From the NCBI GenBank assembly GCA_019096155.1, contig JAHCVI010000002.1, forward strand, positions 3,658,001-3,722,000: a stretch of DNA of 64,000 nt. Direction: 5' to 3'. The stretch is from Staphylotrichum longicolle. Its lineage: Eukaryota; Ascomycota; Sordariomycetes; Sordariales; Chaetomiaceae. The position numbers were made by a program, and so were the translations under genes. This document shows, in pieces, positions 51,339 to 62,539 of the stretch (the stretch's first letter is position 1; each line of letters opens with the position of its first letter). The notes beneath the pieces were generated by a model. It worked only from the letters and a program-made list of their open reading frames with translations, made no database searches and was not told where the DNA came from.

Positions 51339-52601
51339 ATGGCCGGCTCCCCGCTCGTCGCGCCGCCAACCGACATTCTCCAGTCCTCGCGCCCGACCTC
51401 GTCCCCCTTCAAGCGACAAACATCGGCCGTCCCGTCGTCCAACGGCAACGGCAATGGCACCCCGCGCTTGCTCCTCCACGCCAACAACCCCCGATCTGTC
51501 CCAGACAGCGTCCCCCCCATGACCCTCGACCCGATCGAGCAGCTCAACGAAGACGAGAAGCGCAAATATGTCAAAGGCAAGAAACTCGGCGAGGGCACCT
51601 ACGCCAACGTCTACCTCGGCCACGCGCGCCACGACCCGTCCGTGCTGGTCGCCATCAAGAAGATCAAGGTCCAGCAGCAGTACCAGGACGGCATGGCCCC
51701 GGACGCCGTGCGCGAGCTCAAGTACCTGCGCGAGCTGCACCACCCCAACATCATCTCGCTGCTCTCCGTCTTCAGCTCCAAGGACCAGAACCTCAACCTC
51801 GTGCTCGAGTACCTCCCGCTCGGCGACCTCGAGATGCTCATCCGCGACGTCGACCGCGTGCGCTACGGCGCCGGCGACATCAAGGCCTGGATGGGCATGC
51901 TGACGCGCGCCGTGTGGTTCTGCCACGACAACTTCGTCCTGCACCGCGACATCAAGCCCAACAACCTGCTGATCGCCGCCGACGGCGAGGTGAAGCTCGC
52001 CGACTTTGGCCTCGCCCGCGCCTTCGCCGACCCGGGCCGCCGCATGACGGCCAACGTCATCACGCGGTGGTACCGCCCGCCCGAGCTCCTCTTCGGCGCC
52101 CGCCACTACAGCGGCGCCGTCGACATCTGGTCCGTCGGCATGGTCTTTGCCGAGCTCATCATCCGCGCCCCCTACCTGGCCGGCAACACCGAGGTCGAGC
52201 AGATCGCCCTCATCTGCAAGCAGATCGGCACGCCGACCGAGGACAACTGGCCCGGCGTGACCCAGCTGCGCGAGTACACCGTCCCGAGCGAGGTCGTGGC
52301 CGTGTGGGGCAAGGAGGCCTACATGGGCCGCTTCGGCGCCGTCGGCGCCGACGGCGTCGACCTCCTCGTCAGGACCATCGCCCTGGACCCCAAGAAGCGC
52401 ATCACGGCGCGCGAGATGCTCGAGCACAGGTGGTGGCGGACCGAGCCGAAGCCGACCCCCAAGGAGGACTTGCCGAGGAAGTCCGGCGGGGAGCAGAAGA
52501 TGGGCGCCGATCTGAAGAGGCGACCCGGCGTGGTCGAGGACGAGAACGCTTCGCGCGGCGCAAAGGTGGCGAGGAAGTTGGATTTTGGGCAGCCCAAGTA
52601 G
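51339..52601 (+). CDS. KIN28: CDK7/Kin28-type cyclin-dependent kinase (CAK, TFIIH)
   Basis: A single exon of 420 residues with strongly C-ending codon use. The kinase domain spans about residues 78-385: glycine loop GEGTYANVYLG (84-94), catalytic lysine in VAIKKI (104-109), HRDIKPNN (202-209), DFG (222-224), activation-loop Thr237 in RRMTANVITRWYRPPE and then LLFGARHYSGAVDIWSVGM. The ANV(I/V)TRWYR...LLFGA sequence is characteristic of CDK7/Kin28 rather than CDK1. With cyclin H it would phosphorylate Ser5/Ser7 of the Pol II C-terminal domain and, in many organisms, the T-loops of other CDKs. The first 75 residues are a Ser/Pro/Asn-rich extension absent from yeast Kin28. The helix corresponding to PSTAIRE reads MAPDAVRELKYL. 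Confidence 0.92.
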   Translation: MAGSPLVAPPTDILQSSRPTSSPFKRQTSAVPSSNGNGNGTPRLLLHANNPRSVPDSVPPMTLDPIEQLNEDEKRKYVKGKKLGEGTYANVYLGHARHDPSVLVAIKKIKVQQQYQDGMAPDAVRELKYLRELHHPNIISLLSVFSSKDQNLNLVLEYLPLGDLEMLIRDVDRVRYGAGDIKAWMGMLTRAVWFCHDNFVLHRDIKPNNLLIAADGEVKLADFGLARAFADPGRRMTANVITRWYRPPELLFGARHYSGAVDIWSVGMVFAELIIRAPYLAGNTEVEQIALICKQIGTPTEDNWPGVTQLREYTVPSEVVAVWGKEAYMGRFGAVGADGVDLLVRTIALDPKKRITAREMLEHRWWRTEPKPTPKEDLPRKSGGEQKMGADLKRRPGVVEDENASRGAKVARKLDFGQPK

Positions 52602-52923
52602 TGTAGCGTGTTTTTATTTATCGGGGTATTTGGGGCGGCGTTTCAGGGACATGAGGAAAGGGACCTACATGAAAATATACCGGCGTTTTGGGGAGGGGGT
52701 GGGGAAATCGGGTTCAGAGGTTGCATGGCACAAGAGGGAGCTGTATTCTTGTTACAAAACGTGGAAGGGGCAAAATACTCTCCAAGAAACCATGACGGAC
52801 AATATTGACTGGCTGTCTCTAATAGAAATAAAACGGTTGCCGTTTTGTCTAAACCCCCCCTCCCTTCCAACCCGTCATCGACTGTCGTCATGTATGTATG
52901 TACCCCTGGAGCAGGTAGGCCGC
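52602..52923. other. Short convergent intergenic region
   Basis: About 320 bases between the CDK7 stop and the recyclin stop. No gene is seen. Confidence 0.45.
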
Positions 52924-55886
52924 CTACATTAAACAACACTCCAACCCGTACATGGCCCTCTCCACGTCCTTGCGCACCTGGTACCAATCCGCCCTCCTCT
53001 CGGCGTACTCGTACACCTCCTCGGCCCTGAAGATGCCCCCAAACCGGTCCCCGTCCGCGATGATGGTGGCCATCTCCTTGGCGTGCCGCGCGTCGATCAG
53101 ATAGATCTGGCTCAGCTCGCGCAGCGCCTTGAAGTACGCCAGCAGATCCTGGTTCTTGAGCGTGCGGATGTACTCAAAGTACAGGTTCATGTCGGCGATG
53201 AGCTTGATGGCGCCCTCGGTGCTGACGCGCTGCCGCTTCAGGTGCTTGCACACGGCCGTGAAGAGGCGCAGCCCCACCTCGCCGTTGAACACGTCCAGCA
53301 TCGACTTGTCGGTGCTGCCGACCAGCATCGACGTGTGCGACGAGACGAGGTCGCGGATGCGCTGCGCCGTGCGCGTCGGGCCGATGTCCATGTCGATCGT
53401 GCCCGGGGCCTTGGAGGCGTGCTTCTCAAAGGATGTCGACGACGGGTCGGGCGTGGTCGCCCCCGCCGCGCCCGGGTTGTAGTCCGTCGGCAGCTGGGTG
53501 GTCGCGCAGATGTATTCCACCTCGTCCATGAGCACGTCGATGCCCTTGTTAAGGCCAGCGGCGACGCTCTCGTCGAGCATCTGCTCAAACTTCTTCTTTG
53601 CCAGCCCAGCCGGGTCGAGAAAGTCGTTGCGATCGGCGATCTTGGGGCCCGCGAGCTGCTGCTCGTAAAAGACATCGATCATCTGAGAGATGAGGTCGCC
53701 CACGTTGACCAGCTCGATGAAGGTGACGAGGGGCGCCACGCCGCCCTTGTCGTGCTCGCTGACCTCGCGGGGGTTGTACTGCGATAGGTGGGCCACGGCC
53801 CTGTCGAAGCCCGGCTTGACGTGCTGGTTGCCCAGGATGCGCAGCAGGGCGACGAAGATGGCCTCGCACTGCTCCCGCGCCTCGCCGCCTGCTTGCCCAC
53901 CGAGCTGGATGAAGACGGCGAGACGGCCGAGGCTCGCCTTGGCGGCGTGCACTAGACTGAGCGCGACTTCGATGCTGAACAGCGACTTGATCCCTTCTAA
54001 GCGGGACGTCATGAGCGCCGCTTTGGCGGCCAGCTCGTCGGTTGTCGCCTTGCCGGGCAAAGGGCTGGCGCTGCGATCAACCGTCGGCGGTGCGCCCGGC
54101 GCGGGAGATTGTGAGCGCGACCCTTGCAATGTGTTGGTCCCGTTTGTACTCGCCGCCGCCGCGGCCGGCTTGCTGCTTGCGAAGGGGGACCCGAGTGGGA
54201 AACTTGGCAGAGCAAACGTGGTCGGGAGCACGGTCACGGGCATCATGACAACCTTCTTGAACGACGTCAAGAAATCCTTCTTGTCGGCCTGCCGGTTGGT
54301 GAAGTTGCCCATGTAGAACGACTCCACGCTGGCGTCCTGTTCCGACAGCTTCTTCTCCCACTCGCCGACCTCGTGCTCCGCTTGCCTCGTGAACTCGTCG
54401 ATTTCGTCTTGAAGGTACAGGTCCAGATGTGGCTCAAACACCTTGAGCGCCAGTTCTTTCGCCAGGAGCTCCTGTGGTTTCTCGGCCCCCTTCGGGGGTG
54501 TTAGCGAACGCAAGAACTGTAGCGTCTGCTCAAAGATTCCCGATATGGCCCTCAGGTACGACGGGATGCTCCTCTCGTGTGTCTCGTCGAACAGCGGCGT
54601 GGCGTATTCCGTGATGATATCCTCCCTGACCTTGTCGACAAACGTCCAAAACACATGCCCGGGGTTCGGAAAGATGCGCTCGATGATGCCTGCCTGCTCG
54701 TTGACCTTGTGCGTAAGCACTTCGAAAAACCGCCTTGACGGCTCCAGGGTAATGCTATCCGCCAACGCTTGGTTGACGCAATCCATCGAGTTCGCCAGGA
54801 CTTCGCGGTCCGAGAAGATGGGGTGCTTCTGGATAAACAGCTCCACCGCGGCACTGCTCCCGTTCAGCAGCGCCAGGACATGCGCATACTTATTCATCCT
54901 CCCATCCACGTCCCAGAACTCATATCCTTGCTCAAACTCGCGCAGCACGGCGCTCTCAAAGATGCCCGTCATGGCGTCGACCTTCTCCTCCCTCTTCTGC
55001 CACCCCTGTGCCCAGTCGCTCTTTGCAAACGTCCGCAGGTTCGCCAGCATCTGCGCCTGCCTTTCGGGGTCCCGGAATACCTTGAAGACGAGCGGATCGG
55101 TGTGTGTCTTGGCGAGCACGAGATCGCGGTAAAAGGGCGCCAACGCGCCGTAGATCTTGCCGTACTCCTGCCGCGCGAGGCCCCTCACGCTCCGGGCGTT
55201 CTTGATGACCTGTAGCAGCGCTTCCGGGTCGGTCGCGGGATCTTGTTGCGTGTGTGCTGTGCCCGCGACCTTCATCGTCTCAAACCCATCGCTCATTTCC
55301 CTGACTTGTTGTTCATGCTGCTGCTGCTGCTGCTGCTGCTGTGCCATCCTCCTCTTCTCCTCCTCCAGCCCCGCGTCAAACAACAGACTTTGCCTGTTGT
55401 TGTTGTTGTTGTTCCCGCCGGCCGCCGCCGGGGCGCCTATCCCTCCTACGGCCCCCGCTGTTTTCGCAGCCCCGGTAGAGACGGATCCCCTCCCCGCCCC
55501 CGAAGCGGCCCTCCGCCTCCGCATGACATCCTCGAACCGCCTCCTCGCCTCGGCCTCGTCCCAGCACCCCATGCTCCGTAGCCGCGCCACCCACCGGCTG
55601 TCGTCGTACACCATCTCGCGCATGCGGCGCGACGTGCGGGCGAAGCGGATCTGGTCGGCGACGGGGAGGTAGTCGAGAATCGTCGAGAGTATCTCTGTTT
55701 GCGGGTGTGCAAGATCAGCAAAGCTGCCGAGCTGAGCAAGGGAGCGGGAATGACCCGGGTGGACAAACCAGCCGGCAGCACAGGCTTGGTATCAATCATC
55801 TCGGCGGCCTGGAGGGTTTGGAGGATGCTGTTCTTGGGCGCGGGAGCACCAGCGGCGGCTGCCGCTCTTCGCGTGGGGGCGGACAT
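52924..55886 (-). CDS. RCY1: Recyclin-1 (F-box protein with Sec10-like domain)
   Basis: Exons 55886-55769 and 55694-52924 on the minus strand join across a 74-base intron with a GTTTGT donor and give 962 residues. The junction recreates the F-box LPAEILSTILDYLPVADQIR at about residues 37-57, followed by RRMREMVYDDSRWVARL. After a low-complexity linker containing poly-Asn and eight Gln residues, the rest (about residues 190-955) is a long helical exocyst Sec10-like domain, ending ERAMYGLECCLM. Yeast Rcy1 acts with Skp1 in recycling of cargo such as Snc1 from endosomes. The 5' leader is a (CTCAAC)n repeat running into the ATG. Its residues near 505-560 are a second disordered Ser/Pro/Ala insertion. 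Confidence 0.92.
55317..55342 (-). repeat. CAG-type repeat encoding poly-Gln in Rcy1
   Basis: A run of near-perfect CTG/GCT triplets (plus strand) encodes eight consecutive Gln residues on the minus strand. A second GTT repeat about 60 bases away encodes six Asn. Both sit in the disordered linker after the F-box. Confidence 0.85.
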
Positions 55887-55887
55887 G

Positions 55888-55919
55888 GTTGAGGTTGAGG
55901 CTGAGGTTGAGGTTGAGGA
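55888..55919 (-). repeat. (CTCAAC)n hexamer leader
   Basis: On the minus strand about five copies of CTCAAC, one with a substitution, lead directly into the ATG of RCY1. It is free of G except in the variant copy. Confidence 0.85.
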
Positions 55920-56451
55920 TTGATACAGGCGGATAGGTAGAGTGGGAAATGGAAATAAATAAATGATTGGTCTCGTCACGTCGTCATGGCATTAGATTGA
56001 ATAGATTCGTGGCGCGGGAGCGGAGGTGTTGGAATGATGGAATGATGGGATGCTGGGTGATGCCAAGGTCCCCAGCCTATTTGGGTGGGCTTCAAGATGG
56101 AGGGACCCTGGCTTGCCTGGCATAAGTGGCTTGGGCGGGAGGTGGTAGTTACAGTACATGTACATACAGTTTACGAGGCCTGGATACGGTAACGGAAACA
56201 GTGCCAAGAAGTGTGGAATGCCCACCATCAGCTTTACCCCTGAACATCACACTGCATCTCCTCCCCAAGAGTCCTGCTAAACTTTGGGCTTGGTAGTAGC
56301 AGAAAACCGAACGGATGATGCATCGCAAGTCAGAGTCGTTTTCATGGCTGTCGTAAATCTAGAAAACATGAATCCCTACCCATCCCTCGAGACCGCTTGA
56401 TATCGCCTTTCCCTTTCCCTGAGCCCTCCTGTAGAGTCCTGCTGCAGCTCG
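55920..56451. other. Intergenic region
   Basis: About 530 bases between RCY1 and the stop of the SNF2-RING gene, both on the minus strand. No gene is seen. Confidence 0.45.
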
Positions 56452-59400
56452 CTACCCGTCCACCCTCCGTCTCTCCGCCGCTTCAGCAGCCAAAAACCGA
56501 CGGGTAGCAACATTCATCTCATCCTTCTCACCCCGCCCTTGTCTCGGGTGCATGTGCCCAAACAAGCACGTCCACAAGTCCGCCTTGTCCACCGCCTCGC
56601 CCGAGATCCCATCCTTGCCCATCAGCTTCGTCAGATGGGCCTGCTGCATCTCGAGCGCGTTGGCCTCGTCAAGGTTCACGTCCAGCAGCTCGGGCGTGGA
56701 CTCCTTCGACTTGCCCTTCAGGTTCCGCCCCATGTGCTCCATCCGTCTCTGCACCGACAGGTCGTAAATCGACTCCTCCACCGTGCCGTCGACGATGTAC
56801 AGCCACACCGTGGTCTCGTGCTGCTGCCCGATCCGGTCGACTCGCGCGATGGCCTGGAGCTCCAGCGCCGTGTTGAGAAGCGGCTCGCACAGGAAGACAT
56901 GGCTGGCATTCACCAGGTTCAGCCCGCTGGCGTGGGCTCTTGCGTGCAACAGGAAGACCTCGGTGCCAGGGTCCTCTTTGAAGTTGGTGATGCCATGCGC
57001 TTTGTCAAACGAGGTGAAGCCGATGCGATACCTCCGGAAGGCAAGACCGAGAACGTCTAAAAACTCCTTGTACTGAGAGAAGATGATGGACTTGGCTCCA
57101 GGATCTGACTCTCTCAGCCATAGGAGATGGCGTGTGAGCATGTCCACCTTTGTCGTGAAACTCGGCCCGTCCAAGTCGATGTTCTTGATCTCTGCCAGCT
57201 TCTCTGCGTTGAACTCGCTGTAGATCGTCGAAGCTTTTTTGGTTGGGGATGCGTTGGTTTTATCCGGACTGTCGTCGCTCCTGTGGTGCATCTCGGAATG
57301 CACTTTGAGCTCTTGTGGTTTCAGAGTAATATCATGGAGGTTGGATAGCTGCAAATGCTTCTTGCACACAGGGCAATTGCGGTGCGCCCGGAACCATAGG
57401 GTGATGCAGTCTTTGCAGAACTGGTGTCCACACACTGTCAAGACGCCGGTCGTGAACGTCGACTGGCAAATGACACACAGCCGTTGCTCGTCGGAACTGG
57501 TCTCGGCCTCCTTGAGGTGTACAACTGCCAACAGTCAGCAATATACCATGGGATCCCCAATCTGAGACAGCTTACGGTATCGGTGCTTGGCATCCACAGT
57601 AGCCAGTTTTGTCTGCAGACCCTCTTCTTGCCGCTGCACTGTCTGCAAGGCGGCATCCAGAGCTTCAGCTTCCAACGAGCCCTCATATTCGCCGACCATG
57701 TCGGAAACCTCCTGCAGCTGTCGATAGTACTCAATACGGGCGTTCAGTGTGTCCATAAAACGCTCAATCTCCTTTTCCATGGTCGTTGTGGCCTTCGTTT
57801 GTTCGGCCTGGTGCTTGAGTGTCGCCTTGAGCAACTCCGAGACAACGTTGAGTTCGTTTGCAGCTCTCGAGCTTCCTGCCGCTGCCTCGTGACGGAGCTT
57901 GACAGAGAGAGCTCGCATCTCTGAGACCAATCCCCGCAATGACGATAGCGGGTCGCCTTCAACGAATGGGGGCTTGACAGTCTCGCGGGCTTTCAAGAGT
58001 TCGAGGAGCTTCTCCGGAAAGGGGCCGTCTCCTTCAGAAGCCAACCGCGCTGCAACTTTGGTTTCGTGTTCCACCAGGAAGTTCTTCTGCCCCGTCACAG
58101 AGGCGTGGCGGTCCGCAAGTGCCGTTCGGAGAATCTGGAGATACACCAAAATCTCGTCTTGCAACTTGGTTGATTGCTCGTACTCTTCGCCCGTGGTCTC
58201 CTCGTTCTCTTCGTCAACCAGAGGCCTGAGCAATAGCTGGACGACGTGTTCGCGCCAGTCATCAATCTCAACGGCTTGTTCATCCAACGCCACAGTGAGT
58301 TCTTCGAGGGCATCAGCAACTCTGCGGCTCTCGATGCCTTTCCTGTCGACAGGCTTGAACACCGGAATTACTGCAAACGTCTGCTGTGCGGCGGCTCTCA
58401 CAAGCCGCTCCATCCACTTTCGAGCCTTGCCATGACTCTGCAGCATTGTTAGTCAAACCCACAGGTTTAGGGGGAGAAATCTTTTCCGCCAGAGATGAAG
58501 AAACCCAACCTACCTCCTGAAGTATCTCTTTTCTGATCTGTTTGGCACGGTCATACGCCTCCATCTCCAGCTTCTCTAAACGTTTGAAATCGTCCGAGTC
58601 CGGGACAGTGATGTCCTGGTTCGACTTCATGGAGAAGTATCCATTCGCGCAGAAGAAGATTGCCCTGTGTTGAATCTCGAGTGCTGACCGCAGCCGACGC
58701 CGGGCCTCTCCCACTCGCGGCGGCACGGTATCCTCGCGGTCTTCCGCATCGCCATCGCTAGGCTCCGGTCGACTCTCACTCGCATCTCCTCTGCGAGCCT
58801 CCTGAATCTCTCGGCTTAGTTGAGCTCGACAATCAGCCACCATTTCCGTGCTGGTCGCCAGCACCTCCTGCCAAATCGACAGGGCATCCTTCTCCCTCTT
58901 CTGGCAGGCAAGGATATGGCCTCTCAATAGTTTGGAGGAAAGGAGATTGCGATGGTCCGTTCGCCTCGCGCTATCGGTCTGCTCCAGCATCGCATCCAAA
59001 ACCTCTGCCACCGTCCTCATCGGGCCGACCCTTTGTCCAAGTGCCCGCCGGTTCCGGTTTCCAACTTCGGGGTGGAGGACGGTCTGCCGAAGTCGGTCGA
59101 GCGCCACACGCATGGCACTCTGCACGGCAGGATCTTCGGGGTCCCAGTCCCCGTGCAGGGGCGCTCCCCGAGCGTCTAGGCCGCATGTTTCGGCAAGCTC
59201 TTCGAACAAGCTCTGGTAATGCTGCTCTTCAACCGCAGTGAAGGGCATCGTGATGACATAACGCTTCTGAGGTGGGATGGCAATCTCGTTTCTTACGAGG
59301 CTCTTGCTGTGGCGCATCGATATGGAGTTGAAAATCCTGTGAAACGATGCCTTGTCAAAGGTAGTAAGGGCATTCCAAATCTTTGTGTCTGACGCATATG

Positions 59401-61074
59401 GTTCGTAGCGAAGAAACAGGAGCAGGCCGCGAAGATCTAGAACAATAATGTCAGCTTGAAACGCTGATAGACGGAGAAGGCTTGGGTTTTCTTACCTTTT
59501 TGAATGTCGTCCTTGACCGGTGTGCCCGTGACGGCCCAGGCGTTGATGCGAGGGATCATCCGCGCCAGCTTTGCCGCATTGTTCGCCCAGTTCTCTACCA
59601 TCTGGGCTTCGTCTATGCACACTCTCCACCATGAAAGCTGGACCAAGGGAGACTTGCGCCGCTCATACTGCTTCTCGTTGCGCATGGCACGTAGTGGTTC
59701 GTCCGACGCAGCCCAGATCTCGGTCCTCAGAACCTCATAGGTGGTCACCACCACATCCTGCTCGGCCAAGTGCTCGGCTGACACTTCAGATCCATCCTTC
59801 GTCTTAGCAGATTTTTTGAGCCCAGGATAAAACAGAACCTTGAGACTCGGCGCGTGTCGACTGAGTTCGGAAAGCCATTGGTCGAGGAGAGACGAGGGGG
59901 CGACAATCAGAGTCGCCGAAGTTGCGAGAAGTTCCCGGCCCAGGAAAGGATCGTAGACCATGACCGAGGAAGCAGGGCGTGGATGTAAGAGAATCAATGC
60001 AATCATCTCTAGGGTTTTTCCAAGTCCCATTTCCTCTGCAAGGATGCCGCCACGGAAAGTTTGCAGAGGTCGGAATAAGCTGGTGCGTTTGGTGGCAGCC
60101 CCAAACAATGGGCTAAGATAGACGGCATTTCCATCGACATCTTTGGCCTGCGTGAAGGAGATCGGAGGCTCTGACGAGGTCGGTGAGCTATAAGGACAAA
60201 CTCCCGCCTGGTTGCTTTGGGTGTCCTGGTGCCAGTGCACACCTTCCCGCCGCAGTAGCCACTGGACGGCTCTGCGCTGGAAGGGGTAGAGGTCTGCCTG
60301 CAAGCTTTTGACTTTCATGGATGAAACCTCCGAGTCCAAGGTTTCTTTGTCGGGAATGCAGGCCGCTTGATAAAAGTCCTGGGGCGACCATGAAGGTTGG
60401 GTGCTCCTTGCATGGGGCAAATCCAGATCCGGGTAAAAGCTCTCGAAGACCTCATCACGCAGAGTCTGCTGTGAAGACGAGATCGATCGCCCGCTTCCCC
60501 ACAATGTCGTTCTGTCGTTCCATCGTACTTCAACTGAGAGGTTTAGCTCGACCCCCCCTCCATTTTGGTGGAGAGAGATATCCACGGCTGCCCAAAGGCA
60601 ACCCTCTTCAGCAGGATCAAACCCCTGAGCTTCTACCACACGAAAAACCGCCCTCAACTTTGGGGTGATACTGCCGTCATCAAAAGAAGCGCAGAAGCTA
60701 AAGCCGGGTCCTCGATATTTAGCGCGCGGTGTGATTCGTACCGAGCAGGCCCCACGGACGGGCTCTTGCGCTGATGAACCGACGAGCTCAAGAGCAAGGA
60801 CATGTCCCACGTTGGTGCGTGTAATATCTGAGAAGTCTTCTAGTATACCTGCCTCGGCAGAAGCGACTGTAAGTCGTTCCCGAGCAACGCAGATATAGTC
60901 GTGGACTTTGATGGTCTTGGCACGCTTTCTGGGACGACTCGACGATGCTTGGGCTACTGCACCAGCCTGGGGTGCGATAGATCGAACGCATTCTACCAAG
61001 GCGGTAATGTTCTCAGATTCGGGTCTCTGGCCGACCGGCGTCCGGGATTTCCGGGTTGCTTTGGCCCGAGGCAT
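56452..61074 (-). CDS. IRC20: SNF2 helicase with RING finger, SHPRH/Irc20 type
   Basis: Four minus-strand exons, 61074-59496, 59436-58514, 58437-57576 and 57524-56452, join across introns of 59, 76 and 51 bases and give about 1478 residues. The N-terminal SNF2 lobe has Walker A in GGILAEEMGLGKTLEMIALI (near residue 340), IDEAQ (near 485) and the VTGTPV motif. A long helical insertion of about 550 residues separates it from a C3HC4 RING finger (CVICQ...VCGHQFCKDC...NCPVC, 1138-1175) and the C-terminal helicase lobe (IIFSQY ... ELQAIARVDRIGQ). This split order, with the RING inserted between the lobes, is that of SHPRH/Irc20, putative E3 ligases with roles in genome maintenance. No PHD or linker-histone domain is visible, which is closer to fungal Irc20 than animal SHPRH. 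Confidence 0.93.
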
Positions 61075-61833
61075 TCTCGCTGTGCTGGTTTTGGCGTTTC
61101 AAGTCGAGGGAAGAATCTAGGGGGGTGTTTCTGCCGGAGCAGGGCCGGCAGGCTTGTGGCTGAACCACGAAGAATGAAGTACCACCGTCTCCGTAGCAAT
61201 CCGACAAGGCGAGTTCTCTTGACAGAGAGACGCGCGAGAGAGGTGGATGAATATCTGGGTTATCTGGGTTATCCGCGCCTCCTTGATGACGACACTCAGC
61301 TCATAGTCGACTTGTCCTGGCTGGTGGATTCCCAGTTTGATGGGGAGATGGAACCGTCACCGCCGTCGAAATGGACGATGGATGCAGCGTGACTGCAAAG
61401 GTGAAAGTTTGATGCGGAGGTGAAGGAGCGAGGATGAATGGCAACTTTGCACCATAAGTGACTTATACGACCCTGGCCAATGGGCTGCGGTCGCTGCTGC
61501 AGCCTTGGGAAGGCCCCACAACTCCGGGTGCGGGGACGTTGTGATTGGCGGTGCCCCAGGGCCTCTGCGTCGCCCCTGCTCCGGAATTTCTACGGCTGCG
61601 AAAACTTTCCACCCGCGCCAGCCCGTTCCGGACGCGTGAGCAACCCAGAGAGCTGTCAAGGCGCCTTGGAGTCGTCTTGACCTGTCATGATCCTCGGCCA
61701 CCATCAGTTGCAAGAGCCACTCCTTCAATAGGTGAGATTGGTTGCATCCCGCTCTGCTTGAACAACGCACCGTCTGCTTGGGTCAATTGGGCTGCTCAGA
61801 GCCATCAATTGCTGACTTCGTTGCACAGCACGG
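61075..61833. other. Divergent intergenic region
   Basis: About 760 bases between the divergent SNF2-RING and mS41 genes, containing both promoters. A tandem TATCTGGGT duplication lies near 61254-61271. No other gene is seen. Confidence 0.45.
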
Positions 61834-62539
61834 ATGAAGTCGTTACGGATACAGTCTGCTCTGGGGCTCTTGTTCCGACCCAGCATCGCGCCCTCGATCG
61901 CTGCCCTGGCTTAGAGCGCAAGCACGATGGGCGCATAAGAGCGCGCAACCCGAGACGCCCCTGGTCCCCGCGCCGATTCCTTTGGTCCCCGATGTCGAGA
62001 CCTTCCTCACCGTCATCGGCCGCGGCCTTAAACAACACGCATCCAAGTTCCCCACATGGGAAGCCCTTTTCACCCTGTCATCCGACCAGCTCAGAGAACT
62101 CGGCGTCGAGCCCCCAAGGACGAGACGGTACCTGTTGAGGTGGAGGCAACGGTTTAGGGAAGGCAAATTTGGCATTGGCGGCGACCTCAAGCATGTCGAG
62201 AACGGTGTGGCGGAACTGAGGGTCCAGGAAACAGACAAGAAGCCCTTGCTTCGTCTGAGGAATGTCGTCAATCTGCCCCTTGGCAAGAAGCTCGAGGAGG
62301 TCTCGCCCTCCGACGTGGTCCGGGTGAAGGGCTTCACGGTCCAGGGGGTTCGCACCATTGTCGGCCCATACGCACTGCCTATGAAGTACGGCGGTGCTCG
62401 TATCTCGGTGACAGAAGGGATGTGGGAGGACAGGAGGGGACACAAGGTTGACGGCGGTGAACGGAGACGGGCCGAGATCCGCTTCAAGAGGCGCGTCGCT
62501 GAGCGCAAGGCCTTGAGGGAGCAGCAGGGCTACTACTAG
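61834..62539 (+). CDS. FYV4: Mitochondrial small-subunit ribosomal protein mS41 (Fyv4)
   Basis: The core frame (phase of base 61982, stop at 62537-62539) contains an IGR motif domain: VETFLTVIGRGLKQHASKFP, then ALFTLSSDQLRELGVEPPRT and RRYLLRWRQRFREGKFG, followed by conserved KHVENGVAELRV. This is the signature of yeast Fyv4/mS41, part of the mitochondrial 37S subunit. The frame has no ATG upstream of the domain. The only good presequence, MKSLRIQSALGLLFRPSIAP, starts at 61834 in another frame that stops at 61912. Just after that stop the core frame reads RAQARWAHKSAQPETPL, also presequence-like. A short intron ending TTAG at 61914 would restore the frame, for example from GTTCCG at 61872 (43 bases, weak donor); a one-base sequence error is the alternative. 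The core is certain; the first 35 residues or so are not. Confidence 0.85.

Noticed and set aside
51276..52427. 383-residue open frame on the minus strand
   Set aside because: It is an exact antisense shadow of the CDK7-type kinase, produced by the strong C-ending codon bias of that gene; its composition (Val/Gly/Asp/Glu-rich) matches no family.
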